Shown: positions 26,430 through 34,997, counted from the stretch's first letter. The stretch is 64,000 nt of DNA from Nocardiopsis mwathae (GCF_014201195.1 NZ_JACHDS010000001.1:5146001-5210000), one strand, 5' to 3'. Program-made: numbers and translations. The notes: generated by a model not told the origin, from the letters alone.

Positions 26430-27182
26430 TCAGCGCCTGAGCTTGTAGCCGAAGCCGCGGACCGTCTCAATGCGGTCCCGGCCCAGTTTCCTGCGCAGCC
26501 GCTGCACGCACAGGTCCACGACCCGGCTGTCGCCGTCCCAGCCGTAGTCCCAGACGTTGCGCAGCAGGGTGTGCCGGTCCAGCACGATGCCGGGGTGGGT
26601 GGCGAACTCCAGAAGCAGCTTGAGTTCGGTCGGGGTCAGCGCCACCGGGTTCCCGTCGACGGACACCTCCATGCCGCCGGTGTCGATGGTCAGGCCGCCG
26701 AACTCCAGTAGCCGACCTTCGGACGGCGGCGCGTCGCTAGCGGTCCGCTCAGAGTCGGAGGCGGAGCCGGGGGCGGGGGGCGCGTAGGTCGCCCGACGCA
26801 GCAGCGATCGGATGCGTGCCACGAGCACGTAGGTGTCCACGGGCTTGACCACGTAGTCGTCGGCTCCGGCCTCCAAGCCGGCGACGACGTCGAGCCCGTC
26901 GCCGCGAGCCGACATCATCAGCACCGGCACCAGGCTGGTCTCCCGGATCCTCCGGCACAGGCCGATCCCGTCCAGGCCGGGCAGCATCACGTCCAGGATC
27001 AGGAGGTCGAAGCTCTCCTCGCGGAACAGTTCCAGCCCGGCGAACCCGTCGGCCGCACCCGTCACCCGGTAGCCGTAGCGTTCCAGGGCGACGGCGAAGG
27101 ACCGGCGCATCAGGTCGTCGTCCTCCACCAGCAACACGCGGACAGCCCCCGCAGCGGCCGGATCCGGAGTGGACGAGGACAC
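26430..27182 (-). CDS. OmpR-family response regulator
   Basis: Receiver domain with VLLVEDDDLMRR, phospho-acceptor Asp64 in LLILDVMLPGLDG and conserved Lys113 in DDYVVKPVD, then a winged-helix DNA-binding domain (LTPTELKLLLEFATHPG, SRVVDLCVQRLRRKLG, VRGFGYKL). GTG 27182 is chosen because CAGGAG lies ten bases upstream; the frame is open to ATG 27248. First gene of the regulator-kinase-(IS)-ATPase-permease unit. Its probable binding repeats are at 25039-25089. Confidence 0.95.
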   Translation of the reverse strand: MSSSTPDPAAAGAVRVLLVEDDDLMRRSFAVALERYGYRVTGAADGFAGLELFREESFDLLILDVMLPGLDGIGLCRRIRETSLVPVLMMSARGDGLDVVAGLEAGADDYVVKPVDTYVLVARIRSLLRRATYAPPAPGSASDSERTASDAPPSEGRLLEFGGLTIDTGGMEVSVDGNPVALTPTELKLLLEFATHPGIVLDRHTLLRNVWDYGWDGDSRVVDLCVQRLRRKLGRDRIETVRGFGYKLRR

Positions 27183-27347
27183 GGGCGAATGACTCCTGTT
27201 CGAACGGGCGACGTGCAACACCGGCCCCATACGCGCACAGGCGCACACGGTGACCTCAGAGGAATGCTATGCGTAGCCACCGCGTCGACCCGCACTGCCG
27301 ACGAACGTGCGTCGGCTTTTCACGGGAACCGTCCGCGTCGGATGCGC

Positions 27348-27442
27348 GCCGAAAACATCGGATGAGATGGTTGACCGGTTTCGTGTGGTTTTCGCGCCGG
27401 TCTGCTCCCTGAATGCGGGGAGCCTGTAAGTCGAAGGACGAG
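27348..27442 (+). repeat. Upstream region of paralogue B, duplicated at 28578-28675
   Basis: Shares GATGAGATGGTTGACCGGTT with the second copy, then the runs GCTCCCTGA, TGCGGGGAGCCTGT and GTCGAAGGACGAGATGAG. The promoter and ribosome binding site were therefore duplicated with the gene. TTGACC may be a -35 element, but no clear -10 is seen. Confidence 0.7.
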
Positions 27443-28468
27443 ATGAGCGACCAGTCCCAGCCCCCGATGCCTCCATCGCAGCCTCCTGGGCCTCCGGCCG
27501 GCGGTCCCGGGTATCCGCCGCCCCCGGGTGGGCCGGTTCCCGGGCCGCCGGGTGGGCCGGGGTATCCGCCTGCTCAGGGGTGGCCTGCCCAGCAGGGGTT
27601 TCCTCCGGGGGGTCCGCCTATGCACGGAGGGCCTGGTGGCCCGTATGGGCCGGGTGGTCCTGGCGGTCCGGGGATGCCGGGTGGTCCCCCGCCTGCGCCC
27701 AAGAAGCGGACCGGTCTGTGGATCGGGCTCGGTATCGGCGCGGTCGTCCTGCTGCTGGTGGTCGTCGGCGGCGTCGTGTTCATGACGTCGGGCGACGACG
27801 GCCCGGGAGAGACACCGGTGGCGGCCAAGGACCGGGACTCCGAGGACAGGGCCAAGGACGACCGCAAGGAGGACGACGAACCGCAGGACTCCGACCGGGA
27901 TGCCGGGCCGAAGTCGGACGGGGCCGACGAATTCTCCACCTATCGGGGGCCCGACAAGCCCACCAAGGTCGACATCGGCTCGGCGCCCTTCGCTGTTCCG
28001 AAGGACGCCTGCGCGGCCTTCACCGATGAGACCCTGGCCGGGTTGGGCGTCGAGGGCGATGGCAGCAGTGTGGACATCGGCGACTCCGCCTCCTGCCGCT
28101 GGATGAACGTGACCTCCGATGGCACCCTGCACACCCTGAAGGTCGAGTACTGGGTGCCGCCGGGCGACCAGAAGTCGACCAGCAAGGGCGAGCGCCTCTT
28201 CGACTTCAAGGAGGCCGGGATCGCCGCCCTCGGCACCCGTAAGGAGGAGGACAAGCTCGACGTCGGGGACGAGGGCAAGCTGGTCTTCGCGGACAACAGC
28301 CTGCAGGAGGGCCAACTCGAGGCGACCGGGCTGGTCCGCAAGGACAACATGGTCATCGAGATCACCCGCGGCGTCCGCAAGGACGGCGGCGAGCCGGGGC
28401 TGGACTACGCGGACGTCAAGGTCCTGATGCCGGAACTCGCCCGCCAGGCGCTCAACAACGTCGACTGA
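27443..28468 (+). CDS. Proline-rich single-pass membrane protein with DUF3558-like domain (paralogue B)
   Basis: 341 residues from ATG 27443 (GAAGGA upstream). The Pro/Gly-rich cytoplasmic N-terminus (MSDQSQPPMPPSQPPGPP) leads to KKRTGLWIGLGIGAVVLLLV, one membrane helix. A charged linker precedes the outer domain with CAAFTDETL and SCRWMNV cysteines and the family end LMPELARQALNNVD. The first ~110 codons are almost identical in DNA to the next gene, showing recent duplication or gene conversion, while the outer domains differ strongly. Ligand or partner unknown. Confidence 0.87.
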   Translation: MSDQSQPPMPPSQPPGPPAGGPGYPPPPGGPVPGPPGGPGYPPAQGWPAQQGFPPGGPPMHGGPGGPYGPGGPGGPGMPGGPPPAPKKRTGLWIGLGIGAVVLLLVVVGGVVFMTSGDDGPGETPVAAKDRDSEDRAKDDRKEDDEPQDSDRDAGPKSDGADEFSTYRGPDKPTKVDIGSAPFAVPKDACAAFTDETLAGLGVEGDGSSVDIGDSASCRWMNVTSDGTLHTLKVEYWVPPGDQKSTSKGERLFDFKEAGIAALGTRKEEDKLDVGDEGKLVFADNSLQEGQLEATGLVRKDNMVIEITRGVRKDGGEPGLDYADVKVLMPELARQALNNVD

Positions 28469-28512
28469 CACGTGTTCGCGAGGCCTTCACCGGATCACAC
28501 AGCGACTCCCGC

Positions 28513-28556
28513 GACCCGGCGCCGACGACCCGGCGCCGACGACCCGGCGCCGGGTC
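28513..28556. repeat. Three 14-bp tandem repeats ending in a 16-bp palindrome
   Basis: GACCCGGCGCCGAC occurs at 28513-28526 and 28527-28540; the third unit runs into GACCCGGCGCCGGGTC (28541-28556), a perfect palindrome. It lies 45 bp after the stop of paralogue B and may act as its terminator. Confidence 0.75.
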
Positions 28557-28577
28557 CGGCCGGTTCGAGGCTGATGT

Positions 28578-28675
28578 GCCGAAGACGGTGTCGGATGAGA
28601 TGGTTGACCGGTTTCATGCGGTTCTCCCGCCAGCCCGCTCCCTGACTGCGGGGAGCCTGTGAGTCGAAGGACGAG
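28578..28675 (+). repeat. Upstream region of paralogue C, copy of 27348-27442
   Basis: Same leader as upstream of paralogue B, with about 80-85% identity by eye. It provides a matching AAGGACGAGATGAG translation start. Confidence 0.7.
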
Positions 28676-29677
28676 ATGAGCGACCAGTCCCAACCCCCGA
28701 TGCCTCCAGCGCAGCCTCCTGGACCCCCGGCCGGTGGCCCCGGGTACCCGCCGCACCCCGCCGGGCCCGGCGGGCCGGGGATGCCCGGCGGGCCGGGGTA
28801 TCCGCCGCCTCAGGGGTGGCCTGCCCAGCAGGGGTTTCCTCCGGGCGGTCCGGGCGGCCCGTATGGGCCGGGTGGTCCTGGCGGTCCGGGGATGCCGGGT
28901 GGTCCCCCGCCTGCGCCCAAGAAGCGGACCGGTCTGTGGATCGGGCTCGGCGTCGGCGCGGTGGTCCTGGTGCTGGTGATCATCGGTGGCATCGTGTTCG
29001 CGACGTCCGGCGGCTCCGACGAACCCGCCGACCGCCGCGACGCCCCGGCCGCGGGTGGCACGGAATCCGAGGACAGCGAGGCCACGGGTCGCGCCTCCGA
29101 CAACCGTGACGGCGATGACTTCGCCCGCTACACCGGTCCCTCCACTCCGACCAAGGTCGACATCGGCTCCGGGCCCTACGAGCGCCCCGACGTGCACGAC
29201 GTGTGCTCCGTTCTCACCGATGAAACGCTGGACGGACTCGGCATGGACGAGCACGACTACTTCAACGAAAACGAGAGCATCACGAGCTGTGACTGGAGCC
29301 GATTGGCCCCCGACGGCAGCTTCCATACTCTGAGCGTTCAGTACTCGGTGCCGCCGGACGACCATGAGTCGGTCTCCCAGGCCAAGAACATCTACGGGTT
29401 CCATGCGGAGCGCGGCATCGGCATTCTCGGCGAGCGCATCGAGGAGAAGAAGTCCGACGTTGGTGACGAGAGCCTTATCGTTCTCACCGATATGTCCAGC
29501 AAGGACGCCGGCGAGGAGGCGACGGTGATCGTCCGGGCGGAGAACATGATCATTGAGATCGAACACGGCATCAGACCGGACAGCGATGCTCCCGTGGGCG
29601 ATTCGTTGATGGACTGGGACGACGTCCAGAAACTCATGCCGGAGCTGGCCCGCCAGGCGCTCAACAACGTCGGCTGA
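28676..29677 (+). CDS. Proline-rich single-pass membrane protein with DUF3558-like domain (paralogue C)
   Basis: 333 residues from ATG 28676. The N-terminal Pro/Gly segment and helix (KKRTGLWIGLGVGAVVLVLV) are nearly identical to paralogue B. The outer domain instead resembles paralogue A: CSVLTDETLDGLGMDE, SCDWSRLAPDGSFH, FHAERGIGILGERIEE. Paralogue C thus looks like a chimera of a B-type N-terminus and an A-type domain. Ends LMPELARQALNNVG. Function unknown. Confidence 0.87.
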   Translation: MSDQSQPPMPPAQPPGPPAGGPGYPPHPAGPGGPGMPGGPGYPPPQGWPAQQGFPPGGPGGPYGPGGPGGPGMPGGPPPAPKKRTGLWIGLGVGAVVLVLVIIGGIVFATSGGSDEPADRRDAPAAGGTESEDSEATGRASDNRDGDDFARYTGPSTPTKVDIGSGPYERPDVHDVCSVLTDETLDGLGMDEHDYFNENESITSCDWSRLAPDGSFHTLSVQYSVPPDDHESVSQAKNIYGFHAERGIGILGERIEEKKSDVGDESLIVLTDMSSKDAGEEATVIVRAENMIIEIEHGIRPDSDAPVGDSLMDWDDVQKLMPELARQALNNVG

Positions 29678-29751
29678 CGTCGGTCCGGAGCTGTCCGGAG
29701 TCATGCCCGGCTCTGCCCTGGAGGTAGGCGCTGGGCCTGTGATCCGCCGGG

Positions 29752-31740
29752 TCAGGGCCGGCCGGCCGATCGCTTGATCGAGAGCGCGACCAGGTACTCC
29801 TGGCGGTCGAGCGGGTTGGCGCCCGTCCTTGGCCGGACCGGGGCCTTCCCGGCGACCGGGCGGTACTCCGCGAACTCGGAGAGGAACACGCCCTCGCCCT
29901 GGAAAAGCGCCGGCAGCCGGCGTTCGACCTCGTGCACCCGGCTGGCCGGCAGGGTGCCCTCCACGCGGCAGATGTCCCCGTCGACGACCGGCTCCTCGGG
30001 GACCGCTCCGGCTTCGGCCAGCCGCTTCAGAACCGCGTTGAGCGTCCTGACCGGTGTCTCCACCTCGAAACGGTTGACCGGCTCGTACACCCGGGTTCCG
30101 GCCTTGCGCACCGCGTCCATCAGCACCAGCGGCGTCAGCGCCCGGAAGTCCCAACCGGTACTGACCGGGGAGGCGTACCCCGAGTGGGTGAGTGTGACGA
30201 CACAGTCGCTCACCTCCCAGCCGCATAGGCCCTGCCGCAGCGTCTCATGGACGGTCTCCCTGATGGCGGTGTGGAAGGCACCGGGCAGCGAGCCGGGTTC
30301 CACACCCAGGCGGTAGACCACCCCGGAGCCGGGCTGGCCGGGCTCGACCCGGAAGCCGACGGTGGCGTAGAACCCATCGTGGCCCCGCTTGTCGATGACC
30401 TCGGCGGACGTGCCGACCCCGGTGACCTTCTCGATGTAGACGGTCTGGGTGTCCCCGAAGCCGACGCTGATGCCGAACCGCTCGGCCAGGGTCGCCTGGA
30501 TGACCTCTTTCTGTACCTCGCCGTAGAGCGAGACGGTGATGGCCTGTCGGCCGTCGGCCCGCCGGACGTTGATGAACGGGTCCTGTTCGGCCAGCTGTCG
30601 CAGTGCCGCGTAGAGCTTGGTCTGGTCAGCGCGGTGTTCGGCGCGTATCTCGCTCTCCAGGCCCGGCCTTGCGAAGTGGGGCTGTTCGTACCCCGTCGTG
30701 CTCTCGCCGATGCGGTCGCCGATCAGAACATCCTTCAGGCCTCGCACTTCGGCGATACCCCCGGCGCTCAGTCGCGTCTCGGATTCCCGGCCGCGGCGGC
30801 CGAACACCCGCATCGCGGTGATCTTTCCGCTGTATTCGGTAGCCTGGCCGCCGGGGCCGGGCCGGTAGAACGTGATCCGGTCACGGACGGCCATCGACCC
30901 TGACCACAGCCGCACATAGGCGACCTTCTCACCGGCGGCTCCCCGCTCGATCTTGAAAACGGTCCCGGACAGCGGGCCGTCCGCGTTCCCATCGTCGGTC
31001 GGCATGAGCTGTCCGATGGCCTGGACCAGGTCGGCCACTCCCTCGCCGGTCACCGCCGACCCGTAGAAGACAGGGCAGACCCGTCCGCTGCACACTTGGG
31101 CGGCCAGCCCGGCGCGGTACTGTTCCGCGGTGATGTGGTGCGGGTCGTCCAGGTATGCGGCGAGAAGGGCGTCGTCCGCATCCGCCAAGGTCTCAGCCAA
31201 CTCGGTCGGGAAATCCCTGCTGCCGAATGACCGCGGGGTGACCTGAGCCGCAGCGGTGCCGATCCCCTGGACTTCACTCATCACGACGACGTGCGGGGTC
31301 AGTCGCTCCCTGATAGCGGTGACGACATGGGTGCCGGCGCCCATCCTGTCGATCTTGTTGGCGAAGATCAGGGTAGGGACGCCCAGCCGCTGGAGTGTGC
31401 GCATCAGCACCCGGGTCTGGGCCTGCACCCCCTCCACGGCCGAGACCACCAGGATCGCGCCGTCCAGTACCCGAAGCGCCCGTTCGACCTCGGATATGAA
31501 GTCCGCGTGGCCCGGAGTGTCGATCAGATTGACATCGAGGTCGTCGATCGAGAACGAAACAACGGCCGATCTGATGGTGATGCCACGCTTTCGCTCCAAG
31601 TCCATGGAGTCGGTCTGCGTGGTGCCGCTGTCGACGCTGCCTACCGTTTCGATGGCTCCGGTCTCGAACAGCAGCCTTTCGGTCAGGCTGGTCTTCCCGG
31701 CGTCAACATGGGCCAGGATTCCGATGTTGAGGGTCTTCAT
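29752..31740 (-). CDS. Ribosome protection protein, Otr(A)/Tet(M)-like (EF-G family GTPase)
   Basis: 662 residues from ATG 31740. GTPase motifs: AHVDAGKTS (G1), RGITI (G2), DTPGH (G3), NKID (G4). Later domains include RADGRQAITVSLYGEVQKEV and the C-terminal HSGYASPVSTGWDFR segment near the tip loops that dislodge tetracycline from the 30S subunit. The length equals that of actinomycete Otr(A) (about 663). EF-G itself is longer and has other tip motifs. It probably confers tetracycline-class resistance or acts on an endogenous ligand. No tetracycline biosynthesis genes are in view. Confidence 0.9.
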   Translation of the reverse strand: MKTLNIGILAHVDAGKTSLTERLLFETGAIETVGSVDSGTTQTDSMDLERKRGITIRSAVVSFSIDDLDVNLIDTPGHADFISEVERALRVLDGAILVVSAVEGVQAQTRVLMRTLQRLGVPTLIFANKIDRMGAGTHVVTAIRERLTPHVVVMSEVQGIGTAAAQVTPRSFGSRDFPTELAETLADADDALLAAYLDDPHHITAEQYRAGLAAQVCSGRVCPVFYGSAVTGEGVADLVQAIGQLMPTDDGNADGPLSGTVFKIERGAAGEKVAYVRLWSGSMAVRDRITFYRPGPGGQATEYSGKITAMRVFGRRGRESETRLSAGGIAEVRGLKDVLIGDRIGESTTGYEQPHFARPGLESEIRAEHRADQTKLYAALRQLAEQDPFINVRRADGRQAITVSLYGEVQKEVIQATLAERFGISVGFGDTQTVYIEKVTGVGTSAEVIDKRGHDGFYATVGFRVEPGQPGSGVVYRLGVEPGSLPGAFHTAIRETVHETLRQGLCGWEVSDCVVTLTHSGYASPVSTGWDFRALTPLVLMDAVRKAGTRVYEPVNRFEVETPVRTLNAVLKRLAEAGAVPEEPVVDGDICRVEGTLPASRVHEVERRLPALFQGEGVFLSEFAEYRPVAGKAPVRPRTGANPLDRQEYLVALSIKRSAGRP

Positions 31741-31977
31741 GGAGGATGGACGTCCTTGCATGCGCAGTGGTCAGATATCCGTTTCGGGTTGCATCTGACG
31801 CCTGGCGCATGTGAATCCTCCCGATGTTCATCGTGTCCGCGGTCGTGTCGTCTCGCGAGAGCCCGACACCGATCGGCCGGGTGCCGTACGGGTGAGTGTC
31901 CTGCACGACGACGCGCACGTCGAGGCATTTTCCGGGTCGCCCGCATGGCGTGACCGGTGCTACGACTGCCCGGCCAC

Positions 31978-32256
31978 TCACGCGGATCCAGCACTGATGT
32001 GGTACGGGCTCGCAGGCCGGTCGTGTTCGGTCAGCATGGCGCTGATCCTGCGCAGGGATTCAACATCGGTGGCCTCGGTGGCGTCGAAGTAAAAGCCTCC
32101 GACGGCACGGCAGGCGGCATCGAGGAGGAAGGTCTTGCCCTGGTGACGCCTGCCCGAGATTACGCCGAGAGTGGCCCCGGGCTGATCATCGGTGATGAAG
32201 CGGGTCAGTGACGACCACTCATGGTCGCGGTCGAACATCTCGGCAGGCTTGTCCAT
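31978..32256 (-). pseudogene. Truncated AAA/P-loop ATPase (N-terminal 92 aa)
   Basis: ATG 32256 has a strong GGGGAGAGGG site. The product has FDRDHEWSSLTRF and the P-loop GVISGRRHQGKTFLLDA, the start of a stand-alone archaeal-type ATPase fold, then stops after ~92 residues, before any Walker B. Full members are several hundred residues, so this is a 3'-deleted remnant. Expression of a short product remains possible. Confidence 0.6.
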
Positions 32257-32463
32257 GGCGACCCTCTCCCCAGGGCGCATGGATGTAGAAACACACTTCT
32301 ATAAAACGTACCCCTATAAATCGCAGAAACGATCCGTCGATCCCGGCGGGCTCTGCGAGCCAACACGCGCACACGCGGACCTGCGCTGTTAATTCCAACC
32401 CATCGACGACGCCTGGCTTTCGGTCGAAGTGATCCAGCGATCGGGACAACGGAACCTGGAGGC
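32257..32463 (-). promoter_or_regulatory. A/T-rich upstream region with two CTATAAA repeats
   Basis: CTATAAA at 32299-32305 and 32314-32320 (TTTATAG on the minus strand), 15 bp apart, in an unusually A/T-rich patch upstream of the truncated ATPase gene. This may be its promoter or the binding site of a repressor. Confidence 0.35.
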
Positions 32464-33531
32464 CTATTCGGGCAGGCGGGCGATCATCGCCTCCACCTCA
32501 TCCGCCCTCGGGTCGTCGACCGACCTGAGGAGGTCGAGGGCGGCGCCGAGGTGCATGCGGGCCTGGTCGGTGTCGCCCAGCGCGGTGAAGGCTTCGCCCA
32601 TGCCGATCAAACTGGCGGATTCACCCTCGCGGTGTCCGAGCTCGTGGAAGACACCACGTGCCGCGCGGTACTCCGCCACGGCTTTGGGGTACCGCCCGGC
32701 CGACACCAGCGCGGCCGCGAGTGAGCAGCGGCTCCAGGCGATGCTCCACGTGTCGTCGATCTCGGTGAAGATCGTCCGCGCGGCGAGGCTGTGTGCGAGA
32801 GCCCGGTCGATGTTCGCCGTGGACCGCTCACAGTCGGCGAGGCTCAGCAGTGCCATGCCTTCCCCTCGTCGTTCACCCGCGCGCCTGAACGCCTCGATCG
32901 CCTGCCGCAGGAGATCTGGTGCTCCCGCCGCCCGGTCCTGCTGCCAGCGGATCAGGCCGGCCTGGCGTAGCGCGAAGCCCTCGATCCACCCGTCGTCGAC
33001 GTCCCGGTTGGCGGTGAGGGCGGCGGCGTAGCGGTCCAGAGCCGCGGGCAGGTTCCCGAGGAGCCATTCGGCGTCGCCGAGGCCGAGAAGGTTACGCGCT
33101 TCCCCGTGGCGGTCACCGAGCAACCTCGCGGCATCCAGTCCCCACAGGTGCATCTGCCGCCATTCGTCGCGGTGCCGGTGCATTTCGAAGAGCGGGTAGG
33201 CGACCGCGGGAAGCCGCCAGGCGAGGTCGAAGTGACGCTGGTCGAGTGCGCTGCGCATCGCAGCGAGGAGGTTCGCGCGCTCGGTCTCGAACCAGCCGAG
33301 CGCCGCCGCGGCGGAGTCGAAGCCGAGCGGTTCGACGGGCACCGGTTCATCAGCGGGGACATCGACGAGGCGGAAGTTCGGCATCACCGCCTGAACCGCG
33401 TTTCTCGTGCTGCCCAGGTACCAGAGAAAGTGGGACCGAAGTTCCCGGTCGCCCTTCCGGCCGAATGCCTTGCTCATGCCCTGCTCGGCATGGGCGGAGC
33501 CGCCTTGCCTCGGGCGGTCGTCGGTGGCCAT
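32464..33531 (-). CDS. TPR-repeat protein resembling the C-terminal half of AfsR/NB-ARC (STAND) regulators
   Basis: 355 residues from ATG 33531 with GAGGAG upstream. Residues ~25-110 (FDSAAAALGWFETERANLLA, ALDQRHFDLAWRLPAVAYPL) match the region that follows NB-ARC in SARP/AfsR-type proteins; ~130-350 are six or so tetratricopeptide repeats (GEARNLLGLGDAEWLLGN, GEGMALLSLADCERSTAN). No DNA-binding or nucleotide-binding domain is present. It may be a free-standing scaffold or the remnant of a larger regulator; the intact ribosome binding site favours expression. Confidence 0.75.
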   Translation of the reverse strand: MATDDRPRQGGSAHAEQGMSKAFGRKGDRELRSHFLWYLGSTRNAVQAVMPNFRLVDVPADEPVPVEPLGFDSAAAALGWFETERANLLAAMRSALDQRHFDLAWRLPAVAYPLFEMHRHRDEWRQMHLWGLDAARLLGDRHGEARNLLGLGDAEWLLGNLPAALDRYAAALTANRDVDDGWIEGFALRQAGLIRWQQDRAAGAPDLLRQAIEAFRRAGERRGEGMALLSLADCERSTANIDRALAHSLAARTIFTEIDDTWSIAWSRCSLAAALVSAGRYPKAVAEYRAARGVFHELGHREGESASLIGMGEAFTALGDTDQARMHLGAALDLLRSVDDPRADEVEAMIARLPE

Positions 33532-33737
33532 CGAATCTCCTCAGTGCAGTTCCTCGGTCACATGGCGGTCGGTACGTTCGACGAACTCCGTCGTAGTGTC
33601 GCTTTGACGTGCGGAGGCGACCGGATCTCTCTCAGCCCGGACCGATTCGAGGGCGGGGTGCCCGACCCCCTCCGTCAGGCACCCCGCGATCGGAAGGTCT
33701 CCCGGCAGACCGTTCACGTGCCGGGACACCGCGGTCT

Positions 33738-34028
33738 CTACACGGGGGTCAGCTGTCGCAGTCGGGACCGTGCCGAGATCCCTCGGCCGGGCCACGATCG
33801 CCGGGGCTGATTCGGCGGCAGGACTCGGGCTAGCTGCTGGGTCTCGCGCATGGTCCACAACCGGGAAGCCACCAGGAGTTCCAGGGCCTCGATGCTGGGA
33901 GCTTCCAGCAGGCGGGGGTGGTCGGGAACCATGGCCCACCACCGTTCTGTGTGGGAGCCGCGCCAGACCACGGTGCCGGGGTAGCGGGCCCGCAGCCACA
34001 TGGCGGCAGTGGTTTCGGGGCCGGCCAT
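33738..34028 (-). CDS. Small hypothetical protein (96 aa), last gene of a four-gene operon
   Basis: ATG 34028 overlaps the stop of the preceding gene (ATGA). The product has a Trp-rich ordered core, LRARYPGTVVWRGSHTERWW and LLEAPSIEALELLVASRLW, then an Arg-rich tail. Similar short proteins accompany XRE/GntR-type accessory operons in Streptomyces and relatives. Function is unknown. Confidence 0.75.
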   Translation of the reverse strand: MAGPETTAAMWLRARYPGTVVWRGSHTERWWAMVPDHPRLLEAPSIEALELLVASRLWTMRETQQLARVLPPNQPRRSWPGRGISARSRLRQLTPV

Positions 34029-34327
34029 CACGCACCCCCTGCTTCCTCGCCGGTGGGCTTCCACGCGTGGCCGTTGACGTCGAGGTGAAGCCCGCCGTGT
34101 TCGGCGGGGCGGACGCAGGGCGATCGGAGGAGCGCGGGGCCGGGGCGGTCGGGCGTGGTGTCGATGTGCCCGCAGGCGTCCCCGAGCCAGTCGGCGACGC
34201 GCTTGAGGATGCGGATGGAGGCGTCCCGGGCGCCGCCGAGCCAGTAGACGCGGTCGCAGGTGCCCGCGGCGATCAGGTCGGCCAGGGCCCGCAGGCGCCG
34301 GACTTCATCGGGGGTGAGGTCGAGCAT
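34028..34327 (-). CDS. Small hypothetical protein (99 aa)
   Basis: ATG 34327 overlaps the stop of the 47-aa gene; its own stop overlaps the next start. The product is helical at first (LTPDEVRRLRALADLIAAGT), then YWLGGARDASIRILKRVADW and a C-terminal DVNGHAWKP. No recognised domain. Tight coupling shows it belongs to the operon. Confidence 0.72.
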   Translation of the reverse strand: MLDLTPDEVRRLRALADLIAAGTCDRVYWLGGARDASIRILKRVADWLGDACGHIDTTPDRPGPALLRSPCVRPAEHGGLHLDVNGHAWKPTGEEAGGA

Positions 34328-34470
34328 CAGGCCACCTCCGCCGTGTCGGCCTGGATGGACCGCGCGTAGGGCCGGACACGGGCGGCCCGCCTGCGGGAGG
34401 CGCGGGGCGGCGCTGCGGATGGGGGTGGAGGTTGCAGGACCAGGAGGACAAAGGCTGAGACGAGTCGCAT
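34327..34470 (-). CDS. Very small protein (47 aa) with hydrophobic N-terminus
   Basis: ATG 34470 is preceded by AGGAGATCGCTC. MRLVSAFVLLVLQPPPPSAA looks like a short signal or anchor, then a basic Arg-rich tail. It couples by ATGA to the 99-aa gene and follows the anti-sigma-type ATPase gene by 10 bp. Function is unknown. Confidence 0.6.
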   Translation of the reverse strand: MRLVSAFVLLVLQPPPPSAAPPRASRRRAARVRPYARSIQADTAEVA

Positions 34471-34480
34471 GAGCGATCTC

Positions 34481-34882
34481 CTAGGAGCAGTGCCGGATGG
34501 GAGGTCCGACGGGCGGGAACTCAAGGAATGCGGATCGGATAACGGCCCAGGTCATGCAGTTGCCGGACCGATGGCGAACGGAACCGATCATGTCGGCGAT
34601 CGCGGAGGCGAGGGCAAGGCCGTCAGGGCCCGTACCTTTCTCGACTGCGTCGAGACGGGGACGCCGCCCGCGCTGGTCCTGTACTTCGAGACGGACGTCG
34701 CCGGTGTCGATGAGCCGAATCGTGATGTCTCCGCAGCTCGCCTTGATGGCATTCGTCAGGAGTTCCGAGACGACCAGCTCTACATCGTCGAGGCGTTCGA
34801 ACCCGGCTAGGAGACCGCGCACTCCTCGCCGGACTGCAGGCACCATCGCGGCTTTCGCCGGAACAGTGATCGTCTCCTCCAT
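34481..34882 (-). CDS. Anti-sigma-factor-type ATP-binding protein (HATPase_c_2, RsbW-like)
   Basis: 133 residues with the GHKL fold: VELVVSELLTNAIKA (N box), LEVQDQRGRRP (G1), GPDGLALASAIADMIG (G2). Such short kinases in actinomycetes bind sigma or anti-anti-sigma factors. The G1 Asp is present but the glycine pattern is degenerate, so ATP hydrolysis is uncertain. First gene of the minus-strand operon, divergent from the GntR gene, whose operator lies between them. Confidence 0.88.
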   Translation of the reverse strand: MEETITVPAKAAMVPAVRRGVRGLLAGFERLDDVELVVSELLTNAIKASCGDITIRLIDTGDVRLEVQDQRGRRPRLDAVEKGTGPDGLALASAIADMIGSVRHRSGNCMTWAVIRSAFLEFPPVGPPIRHCS

Positions 34883-34900
34883 GAACCGTCCTATCGGATC

Positions 34901-34974
34901 GGCACGTTCAGATTATGAAGTTGTACGTGCAGCTTGTTTTGGCACGTGCGGGTTTGTCAAGCTGTTCGTGCCAA
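34901..34974. promoter_or_regulatory. Candidate GntR operator: interleaved inverted repeats
   Basis: TTGGCACG (34939-34946) and CGTGCCAA (34967-34974) form an inverted pair 20 bp apart. AGCTTG (34931-34936) and CAAGCT (34958-34963) form another interleaved with it. GGCACGTT at 34901 and TTGTACGTGC at 34921 add half-sites. Position in the 115-bp divergent promoter fits autoregulation by the GntR protein and control of the minus-strand operon. Confidence 0.55.
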
Positions 34975-34997
34975 TCGGTCTCAACCGAGGAGTGCCC

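Noticed and set aside
28487-30226. Long minus-strand frame across paralogue C and the end of the ribosome protection gene
   Set aside because: Composition-driven open frame opposite real genes, with low-complexity product and no ribosome binding site.
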